From: Bacillus gobiensis
GTDB taxonomy: Bacteria > Bacillota > Bacilli > Bacillales > Bacillaceae
Reading direction: 5' to 3'
DNA length: 64,000 nucleotides
Assembly (NCBI RefSeq): GCF_001278705.1
Contig: NZ_CP012600.1
Span: 2,853,917 to 2,917,916, forward strand
The notes under the pieces are model-generated. The model was not told the DNA's origin, did no database searches, and saw only the letters and a list, made by a program, of their open reading frames with translations. The translations under genes and the position numbers were made by a program. Below are positions 26,353 through 36,199 of this stretch, one piece after another. The stretch's first letter is position 1; each line of letters opens with the position of its first letter.

Positions 26353-26931
26353 TTAATCCAACGCTCGATAATCTTTACTTGAAGCCGGGCGAACAAGGTT
26401 GGTAACGCCTGTCTTCTCCAGCGCTTGGACAATTAGATAAGCAAAGATTCCGGCAATGATAATCGAACCAGCGACTCTAAACCCAACATAAAGCAGCAAA
26501 TTCCAAGGCGCCAGGTCGCCGATATACCCGTAATAATAGTCGATCACAAGTGAAGCTATCGCTGATAACACAGCTGCCAAAGAAACAGTGAAAAGATCAT
26601 ACCTTTTATAACGGAAAGCAGCGAAAATTAGTTCAGCCGCCAGACCTTGACCCAAACCGAATATAAGTGTAGCTACTCCCCACTGGCCGCCAAAAATAAA
26701 TTCTCCATGTGCCGCAGCAACCTCCGCTAATACAGCAACACCCGGTTTACGAATAATTAAAAAAGCAACAGTTGCTGCAATAAACCACATCCCATAAAGC
26801 AGCTGATCAACATGAAGCCCGACCGTTGAAACCAAGCTGTAAACAGGTCCCCATAATTTATAAACTATCCCGAAAATAAAAGCGATAATAATTGTAACTA
26901 AAATATCAGTCAGCTTTAATCCTTTTTGCAT
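26353..26931 (-). CDS. ykoE: ECF thiamine transporter, substrate-binding S component
   Basis: 192 aa from ATG 26931 (AAAGGAGATG upstream); a longer frame to 26988 overlaps the terminator. Five or six helices with VAAAHGEFIFGGQWGVATLI and DYYYGYIGDLAPWNLLLYV, typical of YkoE. First gene of the operon, placed behind a TPP riboswitch. The thiamine-binding gene ykoF, adjacent in B. subtilis, is absent. Confidence 0.92.
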   Translation of the reverse strand: MQKGLKLTDILVTIIIAFIFGIVYKLWGPVYSLVSTVGLHVDQLLYGMWFIAATVAFLIIRKPGVAVLAEVAAAHGEFIFGGQWGVATLIFGLGQGLAAELIFAAFRYKRYDLFTVSLAAVLSAIASLVIDYYYGYIGDLAPWNLLLYVGFRVAGSIIIAGIFAYLIVQALEKTGVTNLVRPASSKDYRALD

Positions 26932-26963
26932 GATGGTACATCTCCTTTTTTTCTTAGATAAAT

Positions 26964-27000
26964 AAAAAAACCACTTTCTTACCAGCAATAAGAAAGTGGT
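26964..27000 (-). terminator. Riboswitch-controlled terminator before ykoE
   Basis: On the minus strand ACCACTTTCTTA and TAAGAAAGTGGT form a long perfect stem followed by TTTTTTTATTT, placed between the TPP aptamer and the ykoE ribosome site. TPP binding is expected to favour this terminator. Confidence 0.88.
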
Positions 27001-27037
27001 TGTATTGGAAAATAATGATAGACATATAGATCCCGCA

Positions 27038-27133
27038 ACTCCACTTCCCTACGCTGGTATAAACCAGATCAGGTTCCAAGGGTCTTAAAGTCCTACTTTA
27101 ATCTCAACCTTCTAAAAAGGTCCCCCTAGCGGA
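27038..27133 (-). ncRNA. TPP (THI-box) riboswitch
   Basis: On the minus strand the conserved pieces occur in order: CCGCTAGGGGG, GGTTGAGA, ACCCTTGGAACCTGATCTGG, TACCAGCGTAGGGAAGTGG. This is the full THI-box aptamer. The terminator at 26964-27000 is the expression platform, so ykoEDC is repressed when TPP is plentiful. Confidence 0.96.
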
Positions 27134-27162
27134 TAATTCACTGATTCACTTGTATAAGCACT

Positions 27163-27190
27163 ACCTTATCACTTTTTTAGGAAATGTCAA
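27163..27190 (-). promoter_or_regulatory. Promoter of the TPP-riboswitch/ykoEDC transcript
   Basis: On the minus strand TTGACA (27185-27190), a 16-base spacer and TAAGGT (27163-27168), about 30 bases before the aptamer. Confidence 0.6.
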
Positions 27191-27224
27191 TTGTACGGTT
27201 TTCCATTTTATGATCTTACTGCAA

Positions 27225-28166
27225 TTAGGTATTTGTACTTATCAGCATCTCTTTTATCTCTATGGCTATCTCTAATGAAGGAATCGCATCATCAATACTC
27301 AAGCTTGTCGGAATATCTTTCTCGCAGCACTCCAGTACGTGCTTAATGGCTTCTGCATAACAATCACTATTCTCTACTTTGACTTCTTCCTGACCGTCGT
27401 TCGTAAATAGCTTTAGAGACATTTCACTTCTATCCTTATGTCCATTCTCCACGTACTCTACCGTTGCATCTTCAAAAACGGCTTCATAAGCAACAGTGAA
27501 CGGATGGTAACCTGGCATCATAGAAGAGCATTGGACCTCAACAACTGTATCATCATAATGGAAAAGTGCATCAACGTGTGACGTTCCTGCTTTCCCATTG
27601 AGACCGGCAGCTGTCATCTGCTTTGGACTGCCTATTAGCCAAGTGACAAAATCAATCTCATGAATCATGAAATTGGTTGTGATGTGGTTCAGCCCTAAAT
27701 CGCCCCATAACGGAGGAGTCTTTCTTTTCAAGTGCAAAGCCTTTAACTTCCCATATGTATTTTGCTGGGCAAGCGAATAAATATATTGATAGGGTTGTTC
27801 GAATTTAATAAATTGATCAACAAAAACTTTTCTCCCATATTTGTCAGCTGCCTGCTTCATCGCGATGGCATCCTCAAGGGTTAACGCAACAGGTGTCTCA
27901 CAATAAACATTCTTTCCATTTTTCAAAGCATCAATGACATACTTTTTATGTAAGGTGCTTGGAAGGCAGACATCGATTAAATCGATTTCTTTGTTCGTCA
28001 TAATGTTATCAATATTGTTGGTAGCTGTTATTTGCAAATCTTGTTCAAGTTTTTTAAGTTTCTCTTCGTTTCTCCCGAAAATGATAACTGAATCGACGTT
28101 TTCCGTTTTACGATAAATGTCGGCGTGATAAGAGCCAAAGCCTGTTCCTAGTATCCCTACTTTCAT
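27225..28166 (-). CDS. Gfo/Idh/MocA family oxidoreductase
   Basis: 313 aa. The N-terminal Rossmann fold has VGILGTGFGSYHADIY (3-18) and IDLIDVCLPSTLH. The family lysine motif appears as VYCETPVALTLEDA, with Thr-Pro-Val in place of Glu-Lys-Pro, so the usual catalytic lysine is missing. The C-terminal domain holds HITTNFMIHEIDFVTWLIG. Members oxidise or reduce sugars and inositols with NAD(P). The altered motif makes activity or substrate uncertain. It is monocistronic here. Confidence 0.88.
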   Translation of the reverse strand: MKVGILGTGFGSYHADIYRKTENVDSVIIFGRNEEKLKKLEQDLQITATNNIDNIMTNKEIDLIDVCLPSTLHKKYVIDALKNGKNVYCETPVALTLEDAIAMKQAADKYGRKVFVDQFIKFEQPYQYIYSLAQQNTYGKLKALHLKRKTPPLWGDLGLNHITTNFMIHEIDFVTWLIGSPKQMTAAGLNGKAGTSHVDALFHYDDTVVEVQCSSMMPGYHPFTVAYEAVFEDATVEYVENGHKDRSEMSLKLFTNDGQEEVKVENSDCYAEAIKHVLECCEKDIPTSLSIDDAIPSLEIAIEIKEMLISTNT

Positions 28167-28409
28167 ATGTGCATCTCCTTTTGGTTTAGTAAGATAAGTA
28201 TATCAGTCTATTGGTGAAATAACCTAGAATAGGAAAAAATTGAAGGTTGTTAGATTCTTAGATAAATAGATCAAAATAAGACCGTACAAAATCATAAGGT
28301 AACAAACCATTCTTAGCACTTTCTATTAGAAACATAAAATAAAATTTCCTAATTTAAAGGACTTTTTACCTATTTGTTGAAGTGGTAAATAGAAGGTGAG
28401 GTGAATGCA

Positions 28410-28598
28410 ATGATAAGAATGGAACGAATCATTGTGAAAGAAAGAGACCTCGATATTCTAATTTATAGTGTAGGAAATAGGTATGAAGCTCATGCTGCTA
28501 ACACAAAAACTGGACAGTTAAGTATCGCAAGAGGAGTGGAAAAATGGAGTACAATTACAGAAGGAATTGAACGGGTATTGAGACCGATGAGATCATAA
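28410..28598 (+). CDS. Small hypothetical protein, 62 aa
   Basis: ATG 28410 is preferred over an in-frame GTG at 28401 because AGGTGAGG lies at the right distance. The product begins MIRMERIIVKERDLDILIYS and ends RPMRS. No signal, membrane segment or known motif. Coding-like composition and a good ribosome site support it. Confidence 0.5.
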   Translation: MIRMERIIVKERDLDILIYSVGNRYEAHAANTKTGQLSIARGVEKWSTITEGIERVLRPMRS

Positions 28599-28884
28599 TC
28601 ACCTATAGAATCCTTTCAAATACCATCAACATCTCAACGGGAAAATCACTACATATCCGAAATGAAAATCATTTGCTTAGAAGATCCACTCTCCATGAGG
28701 GAATGGAACTTCCACAAATCTTTCGTGATAACTACGTCTTGGATTAGCCTCTTAAATCGTTCATTTAATATCCATATTAACAAAGAATCGATTATCTTTT
28801 ATCTGAAATTAGATAAATTTGCAGTAATTATCGACCTTATATAAGTATGATTTTAATGGCTCTATTTTTAAATAAAAATCATTA

Positions 28885-29262
28885 TTAAACTGGCTGCACC
28901 ACATTATGATATTTGAAATAACTCGAGAGCTTCGAGTTAACATGTGTATGATAATTGTCTAATGAAATATCTAAATGACTGAGTAGTTTATAGGCATGAA
29001 CCCAAGCACTCATTTCAGCTGTAATACGATAAGACATGTCATTTAACCATTTATCATGATCTAATTCATTGTTCAAGTGATCAATCAAATGACCGATTTC
29101 ATGGGCAAGCGCATACGCATTTTCCAATGTTATAGACTGGGGTACGGTTATGGTCATTTTAGATGAATTAAAACTAATCTTCTTGTTCTCATCAAATATA
29201 ACCTTACAACCCTTGTTATCAGCAAAGGATGCCAACTTCTTAAACGTTTCGAATGTTACCAT
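28885..29262 (-). CDS. Small zincin-like metallopeptidase (ImmA/IrrE-type HExxH)
   Basis: 125 aa from ATG 29262 with TTAGGAG upstream; a frame extension to 29298 lacks a ribosome site. It contains AYALAHEIGHLIDHLNN, an HExxH zinc site with following histidine, and a later AEMSAWVHAYKL that could supply the third ligand (Glu). It resembles the peptidase domain of ImmA/IrrE, without a helix-turn-helix partner gene nearby. Possible target is a repressor; nothing in the context identifies one. Confidence 0.75.
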   Translation of the reverse strand: MVTFETFKKLASFADNKGCKVIFDENKKISFNSSKMTITVPQSITLENAYALAHEIGHLIDHLNNELDHDKWLNDMSYRITAEMSAWVHAYKLLSHLDISLDNYHTHVNSKLSSYFKYHNVVQPV

Positions 29263-29298
29263 ATATTCAATTCTCCTAATTATTATTTGTAATGCCAT

Positions 29299-29840
29299 AA
29301 CCTTATTATGAATACTTTAATTTATGATCTTAAATCGCAAATTTAGTCCCTATCAGATGAAAATTAGACTTAACGCCCTTCTATAATGATGAATTCGATG
29401 TTTTTCACTGTCTGATTTTTATCTAGAGATATCTTGTCTGTTTAAATTGTTAAATTGTTTTGTTTCTGCTCATCTATTATAGATGATAAACGATTGGAAT
29501 AAAATGTTTTGTTTAGAAGAACGACCGGGTAAAAAGAATATAGGAAGTCAATGATTGTTGAATAAGAAGTACTGAATCTTGGTTCTTTGCTTCCAGCAAA
29601 ATGCAAAAGGTACGCCTAGTTATTGGCGGTAATAAAGAAGGGAAATTCCCGAAATTAAAAATTAAGAGGAAATTTTATTTAAGTAATGCACACCTTTTTG
29701 AAAAATCTCAGAACCAAGCGCTCCTAACTACTAACCAATCTCGATAGAAAAAGAGTGAAATGAAGCCCTAGGTTCTAATTTATCGGCTTGGTATCATGAC
29801 CACTTATTTTCCCTCAAGAAACTTTCGAATAAATGTAATA
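29299..29840. other. 540-bp gap between zincin gene and manC copy 1
   Basis: No convincing gene. Nine-base inverted repeats CTTGGTTCT (29578-29586) and AGAACCAAG (29710-29718) flank about 120 bases and could be ends of a small element. Otherwise nothing recognised. Confidence 0.4.
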
Positions 29841-29861
29841 CTACGGGCGATATGCCCGTAG
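29841..29861 (-). terminator. Hairpin at the end of the fucose-type EPS operon
   Basis: CTACGGGC (29841-29848) pairs perfectly with GCCCGTAG (29854-29861). It lies 35 bases after the manC stop. The T run is weak, so it may be a stability hairpin. Confidence 0.55.
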
Positions 29862-29895
29862 CCATCTTCGGATTAATATTACACAATTCTCTTCA

Positions 29896-31287
29896 TTATA
29901 CAATAACTTTCGATTTCGATGTTTGAAAATGAGTCAGGATTTCTTCCCAAGTAAAATATTGACGGATAGTATCAACATCGCTTATTCCCTCTCCCGTCTG
30001 TACCTCTACAAATTCAAGTTCAGTAATCGCTCGCAGCCCATGCTTCTTACCTGCAGGAAGATGAATAATATCTCCTGATTTCACGCGGTGAATATTTTCG
30101 TCTAAAGCAAGCTCCCCTTCACCTCTAACAATTGTCCATACTTCATCACGACTCTGATGATAGTGATAGGTTGAATTTTTACCAGCATGAATACATATAC
30201 GTTTAGTTACCATTTCTTTCCCGTTGTCATATTTTGCATAATCTAGTGTCCTTGACCATCCCCAAAGACGTTCTTCATACATTGGTGGATGATTGAACTC
30301 TCCAATTAACTCTTTAATACGAAGGCTTGATGCTTTATCAGCAACTAATATACCATCTGGACTAGCAGCAACAACTATATCCGTCGTACCGACCACTGTA
30401 ACTGGGATATCAAGTTCGTTTACTAGATGAGTGTTTACTGAATCACTTGAAAGAACACCATTGCCAATTTGATTCGTTGCCATTTCATCGGTTAATGTAT
30501 TCCAAGTGCCAAGGTCTTTCCAGTACCCATCATAAGGAAGAACAACAATATGCTCTGATTTTTCAACGATTTCATAATCGAAACTAATCTTTGGAAGCAA
30601 TCCATAATTATTAAGCAATGTATCGTATTGAAGAGGGAGGTTCTTTTCTTCTAAACTATTTAGCAAAAAGCCTAACTTGAACGCAAAAACTCCGCAGTTC
30701 CAAAGTGCTTTTTGTTCGATTAACTCTTCTGCAGCCTTCTCAGTTGGTTTTTCTGTAAAACGGTTGACTGAAAAAAAGGAATTATGCTCTGTTATTTCTT
30801 TAGGAACAATATATCCATATTTTGAAGACGGATATGTAGGATTCACACCCATTAAAGCTAAATCTGCCTTTGAATCACGTAACACACTCTCTAAACCTTT
30901 AACAGCTTCAAAAAAACCATCCTCTACATAAGGATCGACTGGCAGCACGACGACAACCTCATCTATTGCGACTTGCTCTTCTGAATGAAAATAGGATGCT
31001 GCTAAAGCAATGGCTGGAAACGTATCACGGCGTTCCGGTTCGATAATCAATGGGATATCTACACCAACTTGACTATAAATCATATCACGCTGCATCTTAG
31101 AAGTCGCAATAACTGTTGAATCACTTAATCCAACGGCTTCGATTTGCCCCCACACCCGTTGGACCATGGATTCCTTGACGCCACTTTTTCCTTCCAACAC
31201 TTTTAAGAACTGTTTCGAACGAGTATCATTCGATAACGGCCACAAACGCTTACCAGAACCACCTGACAATAAAACTAATTTCATCAT
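29896..31287 (-). CDS. manC: Mannose-1-phosphate guanylyltransferase / mannose-6-phosphate isomerase (copy 1)
   Basis: 463 aa, bifunctional type II. The N-terminal nucleotidyltransferase has LLSGGSGKRLWPLSNDTRSK (5-24) and FTEKPTEKAAEELI. The C-terminal cupin has TYHYHQSRDEVWTIVRGEGE and KKHGLRAITELEFVEVQ. It makes GDP-mannose, used by gmd and fcl in the same operon for GDP-fucose. Last gene of the operon. Paralog of 48957-50339. Confidence 0.94.
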   Translation of the reverse strand: MMKLVLLSGGSGKRLWPLSNDTRSKQFLKVLEGKSGVKESMVQRVWGQIEAVGLSDSTVIATSKMQRDMIYSQVGVDIPLIIEPERRDTFPAIALAASYFHSEEQVAIDEVVVVLPVDPYVEDGFFEAVKGLESVLRDSKADLALMGVNPTYPSSKYGYIVPKEITEHNSFFSVNRFTEKPTEKAAEELIEQKALWNCGVFAFKLGFLLNSLEEKNLPLQYDTLLNNYGLLPKISFDYEIVEKSEHIVVLPYDGYWKDLGTWNTLTDEMATNQIGNGVLSSDSVNTHLVNELDIPVTVVGTTDIVVAASPDGILVADKASSLRIKELIGEFNHPPMYEERLWGWSRTLDYAKYDNGKEMVTKRICIHAGKNSTYHYHQSRDEVWTIVRGEGELALDENIHRVKSGDIIHLPAGKKHGLRAITELEFVEVQTGEGISDVDTIRQYFTWEEILTHFQTSKSKVIV

Positions 31288-31326
31288 TATACCTCCATTA
31301 AAAAGAGACCTGTTATAAAACAGGTC

Positions 31327-32577
31327 TCAGGATTCAACTATTTTTTTTAGTACTGTTCGATATTTATTAATTGAAATTTCACGTTTTAAATACTGTTCTA
31401 AATAGTTTCTTCCATTAAATCCAAGATCAGATAATTCTTCTCTCTTCATTTTATACAAGTAATTAATTTTCTCAATAATACCTGAATAATCTTGAGGCTC
31501 CGAAACCACTCCACAATTGCTCTTATCTATTAACATTTGAACTTCGCTCTCTTGTTCTAATACACCAAGAACTGGCTTACCAGCTGCCATAACTCCGTAT
31601 ATCTTGCTTGGAACAGACACACCTTTAATTCCTTTTTGATTCACAACTAAATGAACATCTGCAGCATTTAATGAATACTTAATAAATTCTTTTGATTGAT
31701 AAGGTAAAAAATGTACGTTTGAAATGCCATTTGTCTCAACAAAAGACTGCATATCCTTCTTCACTGCACCTTCTCCTATAAAAACAAACGCAAGATCTTG
31801 ATATTTTTTAAAATAATCCGTTACCTTAATTATATTTTCTAGATCATAATATAAACCTATATTACCTGAATACATAATAATAAATTTATTTTCTAAACTA
31901 TTATCTTTAAGAAACTGTTGAATATGTGGTTCTTCTTTTGTTAATGGGATAATCTCGTCTTCATTCGTCCAGTTATTAATCACGACATAGTGAGGCACTT
32001 TTTCATTCTTAAAACGTTTTTTTAATGTTTCACTCATATCATTTCCAACAACGATAACACAATCTGAATATCGACAATTCACCATGTCCATTTTTTTAGC
32101 TAGTTTAAAAATGAATTGTTTACTTGTATAATTAACTGCCATTGCTTGCTCTGGATTAAAGTCTTGAATATTATAAATATGTTTGGATTTTTTTAAAAAT
32201 TTACCAATCGTCCCGATTAAACCTCCTAGGATAGGTGGTTGAGAAATTGTATAAATAGCATCAATACTTTTTTCTTTTAATAATGCAATATTAGCTAAAA
32301 GAAAATAAGATAATACATATTTCATTCGACTCATTTTCGAAGTCTTATCAACTTTCGGTAAACGAACCCGAACGATCTTTATATTCTCTAAATATTCTTC
32401 TTCAAATAATGTGATTGTTTTTGATTGTTCACCAGTATAATTCCCTGACTGAGCAGCAATGACTGTAATCAAAAAGTCCTTTTGTAAATCCAAGCATAGT
32501 TCTGTAAGTAACTGACCAGTCGAGGCAAAGTCAGGATAAAAATAGTTAATGACAAATACTATTCTTTTTTTTTTCAT
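31327..32577 (-). CDS. Glycosyltransferase family 4 (WbuB-like)
   Basis: 416 aa from ATG 32577 (GAGGAGAAATAAT upstream), which puts the start one base from the previous stop; the frame extends to 32613 without support. GT-B fold: IVFVINYFYPDFASTGQLLT, NIQDFNPEQAMAVNYT, IIMYSGNIGLYYDLENI, then VPSKIYGVMAAGKPVLGV with the donor-binding region. WbuB-type enzymes transfer sugars such as FucNAc or fucose in O-antigen synthesis. The actual linkage is unknown. Confidence 0.88.
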   Translation of the reverse strand: MKKKRIVFVINYFYPDFASTGQLLTELCLDLQKDFLITVIAAQSGNYTGEQSKTITLFEEEYLENIKIVRVRLPKVDKTSKMSRMKYVLSYFLLANIALLKEKSIDAIYTISQPPILGGLIGTIGKFLKKSKHIYNIQDFNPEQAMAVNYTSKQFIFKLAKKMDMVNCRYSDCVIVVGNDMSETLKKRFKNEKVPHYVVINNWTNEDEIIPLTKEEPHIQQFLKDNSLENKFIIMYSGNIGLYYDLENIIKVTDYFKKYQDLAFVFIGEGAVKKDMQSFVETNGISNVHFLPYQSKEFIKYSLNAADVHLVVNQKGIKGVSVPSKIYGVMAAGKPVLGVLEQESEVQMLIDKSNCGVVSEPQDYSGIIEKINYLYKMKREELSDLGFNGRNYLEQYLKREISINKYRTVLKKIVES

Positions 32578-32578
32578 A

Positions 32579-33682
32579 TTATTTCTCCTCGATAGCTTTA
32601 ATAATATTATCAATATATTTTTTATCAGAGAAGTTTGTTAAATAGTGTTGACGACTTGCTTGACTATATAAATTCATTTTTTCCGGATCATTTATAATAC
32701 TAACAATCGATTCTTTAATTAAAGTTGATGATCCTTCTTCTAATAAAATACCATTTGAATTAATTAAGTCTTCAATACACCCTCTTTGAGTAGATATTAT
32801 AGGCAAACCAGCTGCCATACCTTCGATAATAGAAATTGGTTGACCTTCTACAGCATAGTTAGAGGGCAATATCATCAAATCAGAATCTAATAATAATTTT
32901 TTCTTTTTTAAATTCGTTACAATTCCTATGTACCTAATGGAATTATCAAAACCATGTTTCTCAATAAACTTTTTCATTACAAAATAATCTTTCTCATCAT
33001 GTATTGCACCTGCTAGAGTTAAATTGATAGAATAACCCTCATCAATTAATTCTGTAACTGCTTTCACTAACTCAATATAACCTTTTTCCTTCATAAGGTT
33101 GCTAAGGTATACTATATTAATTTTAGAATTTGTCTTAAGTGATTTAGCTTCATCGATATCTTTATCGGAGATAAAATTTAAATCTACACCATTGGCTACA
33201 ATTTGAACATTACGTACAAGGCCTCTATAATTACTTTTTAATTTTTCCCCTAAAACTATTCCAGTTGTAACTTTCCCTAAAACCTTTTTTACAAATTTCA
33301 TCTGGAATGGTGATAAGGAATCAAGAATATTACCTAAGTTATTTCCATGTAAATGAATTATCGTTTTTGATGCAAATTGATTACCTAACTGAATAAGTAT
33401 TAAGTCTCTAAACAACCCAAGTTTAGTTTGCGATATAGAAACATATAATGCATGTTTTTTGCGATTGATTAAATTCAAAAATGTTTTAATAATAATTATT
33501 ACGTCTTGTAAGATTTTTCTAAAAGAAAACTTCCCCACTTGATGAATTACTGCTCTATTAGTATTTATAACTTTTAATTTGTATTTCGATTTAAAATTTT
33601 TTGACTCAATAATCTGCTTTAAAGCAACGCTTTCACCATGAATAGGAGGAGGAATGGGACCTATAATTATAATTTCTTTCAA
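32579..33682 (-). CDS. Glycosyltransferase family 4
   Basis: 367 aa. IIIIGPIPPPIHGESVALKQ at the N-terminus is typical of a GT4 subgroup in capsule loci. Later parts: INIVYLSNLMKEKGYIELVK and the donor site EGQPISIIEGMAAGLPIIST. Cytoplasmic, adding one sugar to the lipid-linked repeat unit. AT-rich like its neighbours. Confidence 0.88.
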   Translation of the reverse strand: MKEIIIIGPIPPPIHGESVALKQIIESKNFKSKYKLKVINTNRAVIHQVGKFSFRKILQDVIIIIKTFLNLINRKKHALYVSISQTKLGLFRDLILIQLGNQFASKTIIHLHGNNLGNILDSLSPFQMKFVKKVLGKVTTGIVLGEKLKSNYRGLVRNVQIVANGVDLNFISDKDIDEAKSLKTNSKINIVYLSNLMKEKGYIELVKAVTELIDEGYSINLTLAGAIHDEKDYFVMKKFIEKHGFDNSIRYIGIVTNLKKKKLLLDSDLMILPSNYAVEGQPISIIEGMAAGLPIISTQRGCIEDLINSNGILLEEGSSTLIKESIVSIINDPEKMNLYSQASRQHYLTNFSDKKYIDNIIKAIEEK

Positions 33683-33725
33683 TTAGACACACCTGCTTTA
33701 ATAAACCTTTTATATTTTATTCTTA

Positions 33726-34919
33726 TCAAATTAATTTGCCTTTAAGTCCAATTTTTATTTGTTCTATTTCCTGTGTAACTTTTTCAATTGGATAATTTCC
33801 TGATTCAATAATTTCTTCTATACTTTTATAAATTTCGTCAATTGAAAAATTATTGACATCATAGACATATTCTTCAAGACCTAGTTTTTTAAATGTACCT
33901 TTAGTTTTAGGCTGATATGCCAATGCAATGGTAGGTGTACCACCAGCAAGAGCAAAAATAGTAGAATGCATTCTGCTGCCTATGAATAAATTCATTTTTC
34001 CGTACAAATAGACTAATTCTTCTGGTTTATTACTAAATCCATCCAAATCTACTATTATAGCATTCTTAGATTTAATCTTCCTTAACAACTTTTGAGAAAC
34101 TTCATAATCAGTATCACCCTCACCAACGGTTACCTGAGGGAAGATATAATATGTACAATTTTTGTTCTTAGAAGATATTCTATTACAGATTTCAGCCACT
34201 TTACTTACGTAAACTTCAATCTCTCTATCTCCAATCCCTTTCTTTGAAAACCTCCAATCTAACAAAGTCAAACCAATTTTCATTCCAGATTCTTTTGTAA
34301 TCTTCGGATATACAACTTCTTTACCAGGTAATGTAAAGCCAATATCAGCAATTTCGACCAAATTTCCCAACCCTATTTCTTTTAAGAATTTTGTAGAAAT
34401 TTCTTCTCTACTAATAAATATATCTAATTTTTTTAATACTTTTTTCACAATAAATTTATCAATTTTATTATCTATTGGCCCTACACTTTGTGGAAAAGCA
34501 AGAACCTTTTTCTTTTTTTTGGTTGCTACCCATATATGAAACAAAGAATTTAGTAAGCCTATTCCTAAAGGACCTTTTCTAGAAGAATATAAATATCCCC
34601 CACCTACACTAAGAACTACATCTGCATTTTTGTACAATTGAATAGATTTATTATCTCGATTTAAAAGTACACCAAGCACAGACTTTAATCCATTAATATA
34701 TCTCAAATAACTTTTTTGACCCTTTTCTAGTTCCCAAACTGGCTCTACTGAGGAAACTCCATATTGATTATAAAAATCAGTATTTTCTTTCCAATAAGAA
34801 GACATAATTTGTATCTCTGCATTTGGATCAATACTTTTAATTAAATAAATCATTCCTACAACAATACCGGCATCTCCTCTATTTTTTGAAGAATATGCAT
34901 TGACAAATAAATATTTCAT
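33726..34919 (-). CDS. Polysaccharide pyruvyl transferase family protein (fucose-type cluster)
   Basis: 397 aa. PF04230 features: NRGDAGIVVGMIYLIKSI at the start, VVLSVGGGYLYSSRKGPLG, VLAFPQSVGPIDNK and IGSRMHSTIFALAGGTPTIA. The family adds pyruvate ketals from PEP to sugars (CsaB, WcaK, EpsO). It implies a negatively charged, pyruvylated repeat unit. A paralog stands in the other cluster at 50336. Confidence 0.88.
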   Translation of the reverse strand: MKYLFVNAYSSKNRGDAGIVVGMIYLIKSIDPNAEIQIMSSYWKENTDFYNQYGVSSVEPVWELEKGQKSYLRYINGLKSVLGVLLNRDNKSIQLYKNADVVLSVGGGYLYSSRKGPLGIGLLNSLFHIWVATKKKKKVLAFPQSVGPIDNKIDKFIVKKVLKKLDIFISREEISTKFLKEIGLGNLVEIADIGFTLPGKEVVYPKITKESGMKIGLTLLDWRFSKKGIGDREIEVYVSKVAEICNRISSKNKNCTYYIFPQVTVGEGDTDYEVSQKLLRKIKSKNAIIVDLDGFSNKPEELVYLYGKMNLFIGSRMHSTIFALAGGTPTIALAYQPKTKGTFKKLGLEEYVYDVNNFSIDEIYKSIEEIIESGNYPIEKVTQEIEQIKIGLKGKLI

Positions 34920-34951
34920 GTAGTTTTTTCTCCTTGTTTTCTAAGATTTTA

Positions 34952-36199
34952 CTATTTATTTTTATTTACTTCTTTACTAAATGAATTTCTAAAATAGATA
35001 GTAACAAAAATTCCTGAAATTGCTATGGCTAAAGCAGAACCAAACTCTTGATAGTTAATAGTTAAAATCAAACCTAATAATAAAGTAATTACGGTACCAA
35101 TAAAATTACCAGTGAAGAAATACTTAGTTTTATTTAAAGCACGTAATGCAACTACAGAAGGTCTATTTAGTCCCAATGCAAATTGATATATTCCAAATAT
35201 AATTGTTAAATATTTATAATTTTTAAAATTTTCACCGAATATAATTTCAAAAAAATAATAAGAAGCCATTGTAACTACTACTATTGTTAGTAAAAAAAAA
35301 GGGGTAACCTTAGAGTGAAGATTATTAACATATTCTTTTACTGCATTAATTCCTTGTTCTTTGTATAACGTAGATATTTTTGGAGTGAAAGTATTCTCAA
35401 AAAGAACAAGTATTATCGTAATTAACCCCAATAAATTCATTGCTGTTCTTAATCCACCAAGTTCTCCATCAGAAATAAAATAAGAAATTAATATAAAAAA
35501 ACCTTGAGTACATGCCCAATAAAGTATACTTCCAATTACCGTCCATTTAGCAAATTCCCAATGATTTTTTCTAACTTTCTTTTTATTCAAACTGTAACTA
35601 TCTATATCTTTACCACTATTCACAAGTTGTAATAACCATACTACAAAGATTGCCAGTAAATAACTTGAAGATAATATTATAAAACTTTTCTGAGTATCTA
35701 TTGAAAGTTTTAAGATGAAGTTCAGAACTGAAAAACATAATACTAGCACTATACTGCCAATAAATAAGTTTTTAACTGTACCACGTCCATAATTTAGTTT
35801 TCTTAACAATTCATATTGTCCCCAAGAAATTGAAAATATTATGGAATAAAACCCTTCAATTAAAGAAATCTTTAATACAAACAAATTCATAAATACTAAT
35901 ACACCACTACTAAAAAAAAATGTCAAAATAACATTATATTTTGTGAGATATTTTATATAAACTGACGATTTATTTTTATATTGTGTTGGTAAAAATACTA
36001 AAATCGGTGCTGAAAAAAAACTTGAACATACTATGAATACTAAGCTAACCGCTGAATAAATCAGTACAAAATCTTTGAAATCCCCTATAGTCATAAACCT
36101 ACTATAAAAAATAATAATTAAAAAATTTAACAAAGATATTAAACTCTGTTCAAATAAACCATATCTAAGAAAAACTATTTTTAACAATACTTTCAACAT
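34952..36199 (-). CDS. Wzx-type oligosaccharide flippase
   Basis: 415 aa, about twelve hydrophobic helices over the whole length, with no soluble domain. Polysaccharide-synthase/MATE-like features are the N-terminal FLRYGLFEQSLISLLNFLII and the central helix pair with ACTQGFFILISYFISDGELG. It would flip the undecaprenyl-linked repeat unit outward. Strongly AT-rich. Confidence 0.85.
   Translation of the reverse strand: MLKVLLKIVFLRYGLFEQSLISLLNFLIIIFYSRFMTIGDFKDFVLIYSAVSLVFIVCSSFFSAPILVFLPTQYKNKSSVYIKYLTKYNVILTFFFSSGVLVFMNLFVLKISLIEGFYSIIFSISWGQYELLRKLNYGRGTVKNLFIGSIVLVLCFSVLNFILKLSIDTQKSFIILSSSYLLAIFVVWLLQLVNSGKDIDSYSLNKKKVRKNHWEFAKWTVIGSILYWACTQGFFILISYFISDGELGGLRTAMNLLGLITIILVLFENTFTPKISTLYKEQGINAVKEYVNNLHSKVTPFFLLTIVVVTMASYYFFEIIFGENFKNYKYLTIIFGIYQFALGLNRPSVVALRALNKTKYFFTGNFIGTVITLLLGLILTINYQEFGSALAIAISGIFVTIYFRNSFSKEVNKNK

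Noticed and set aside
28662..28844. 60-codon plus-strand frame
   Set aside because: No ribosome site and AT-rich codon pattern typical of chance frames.
29578..29718. Nine-base inverted repeats flanking about 120 bases
   Set aside because: Too short for a firm mobile-element call; no target duplication seen.
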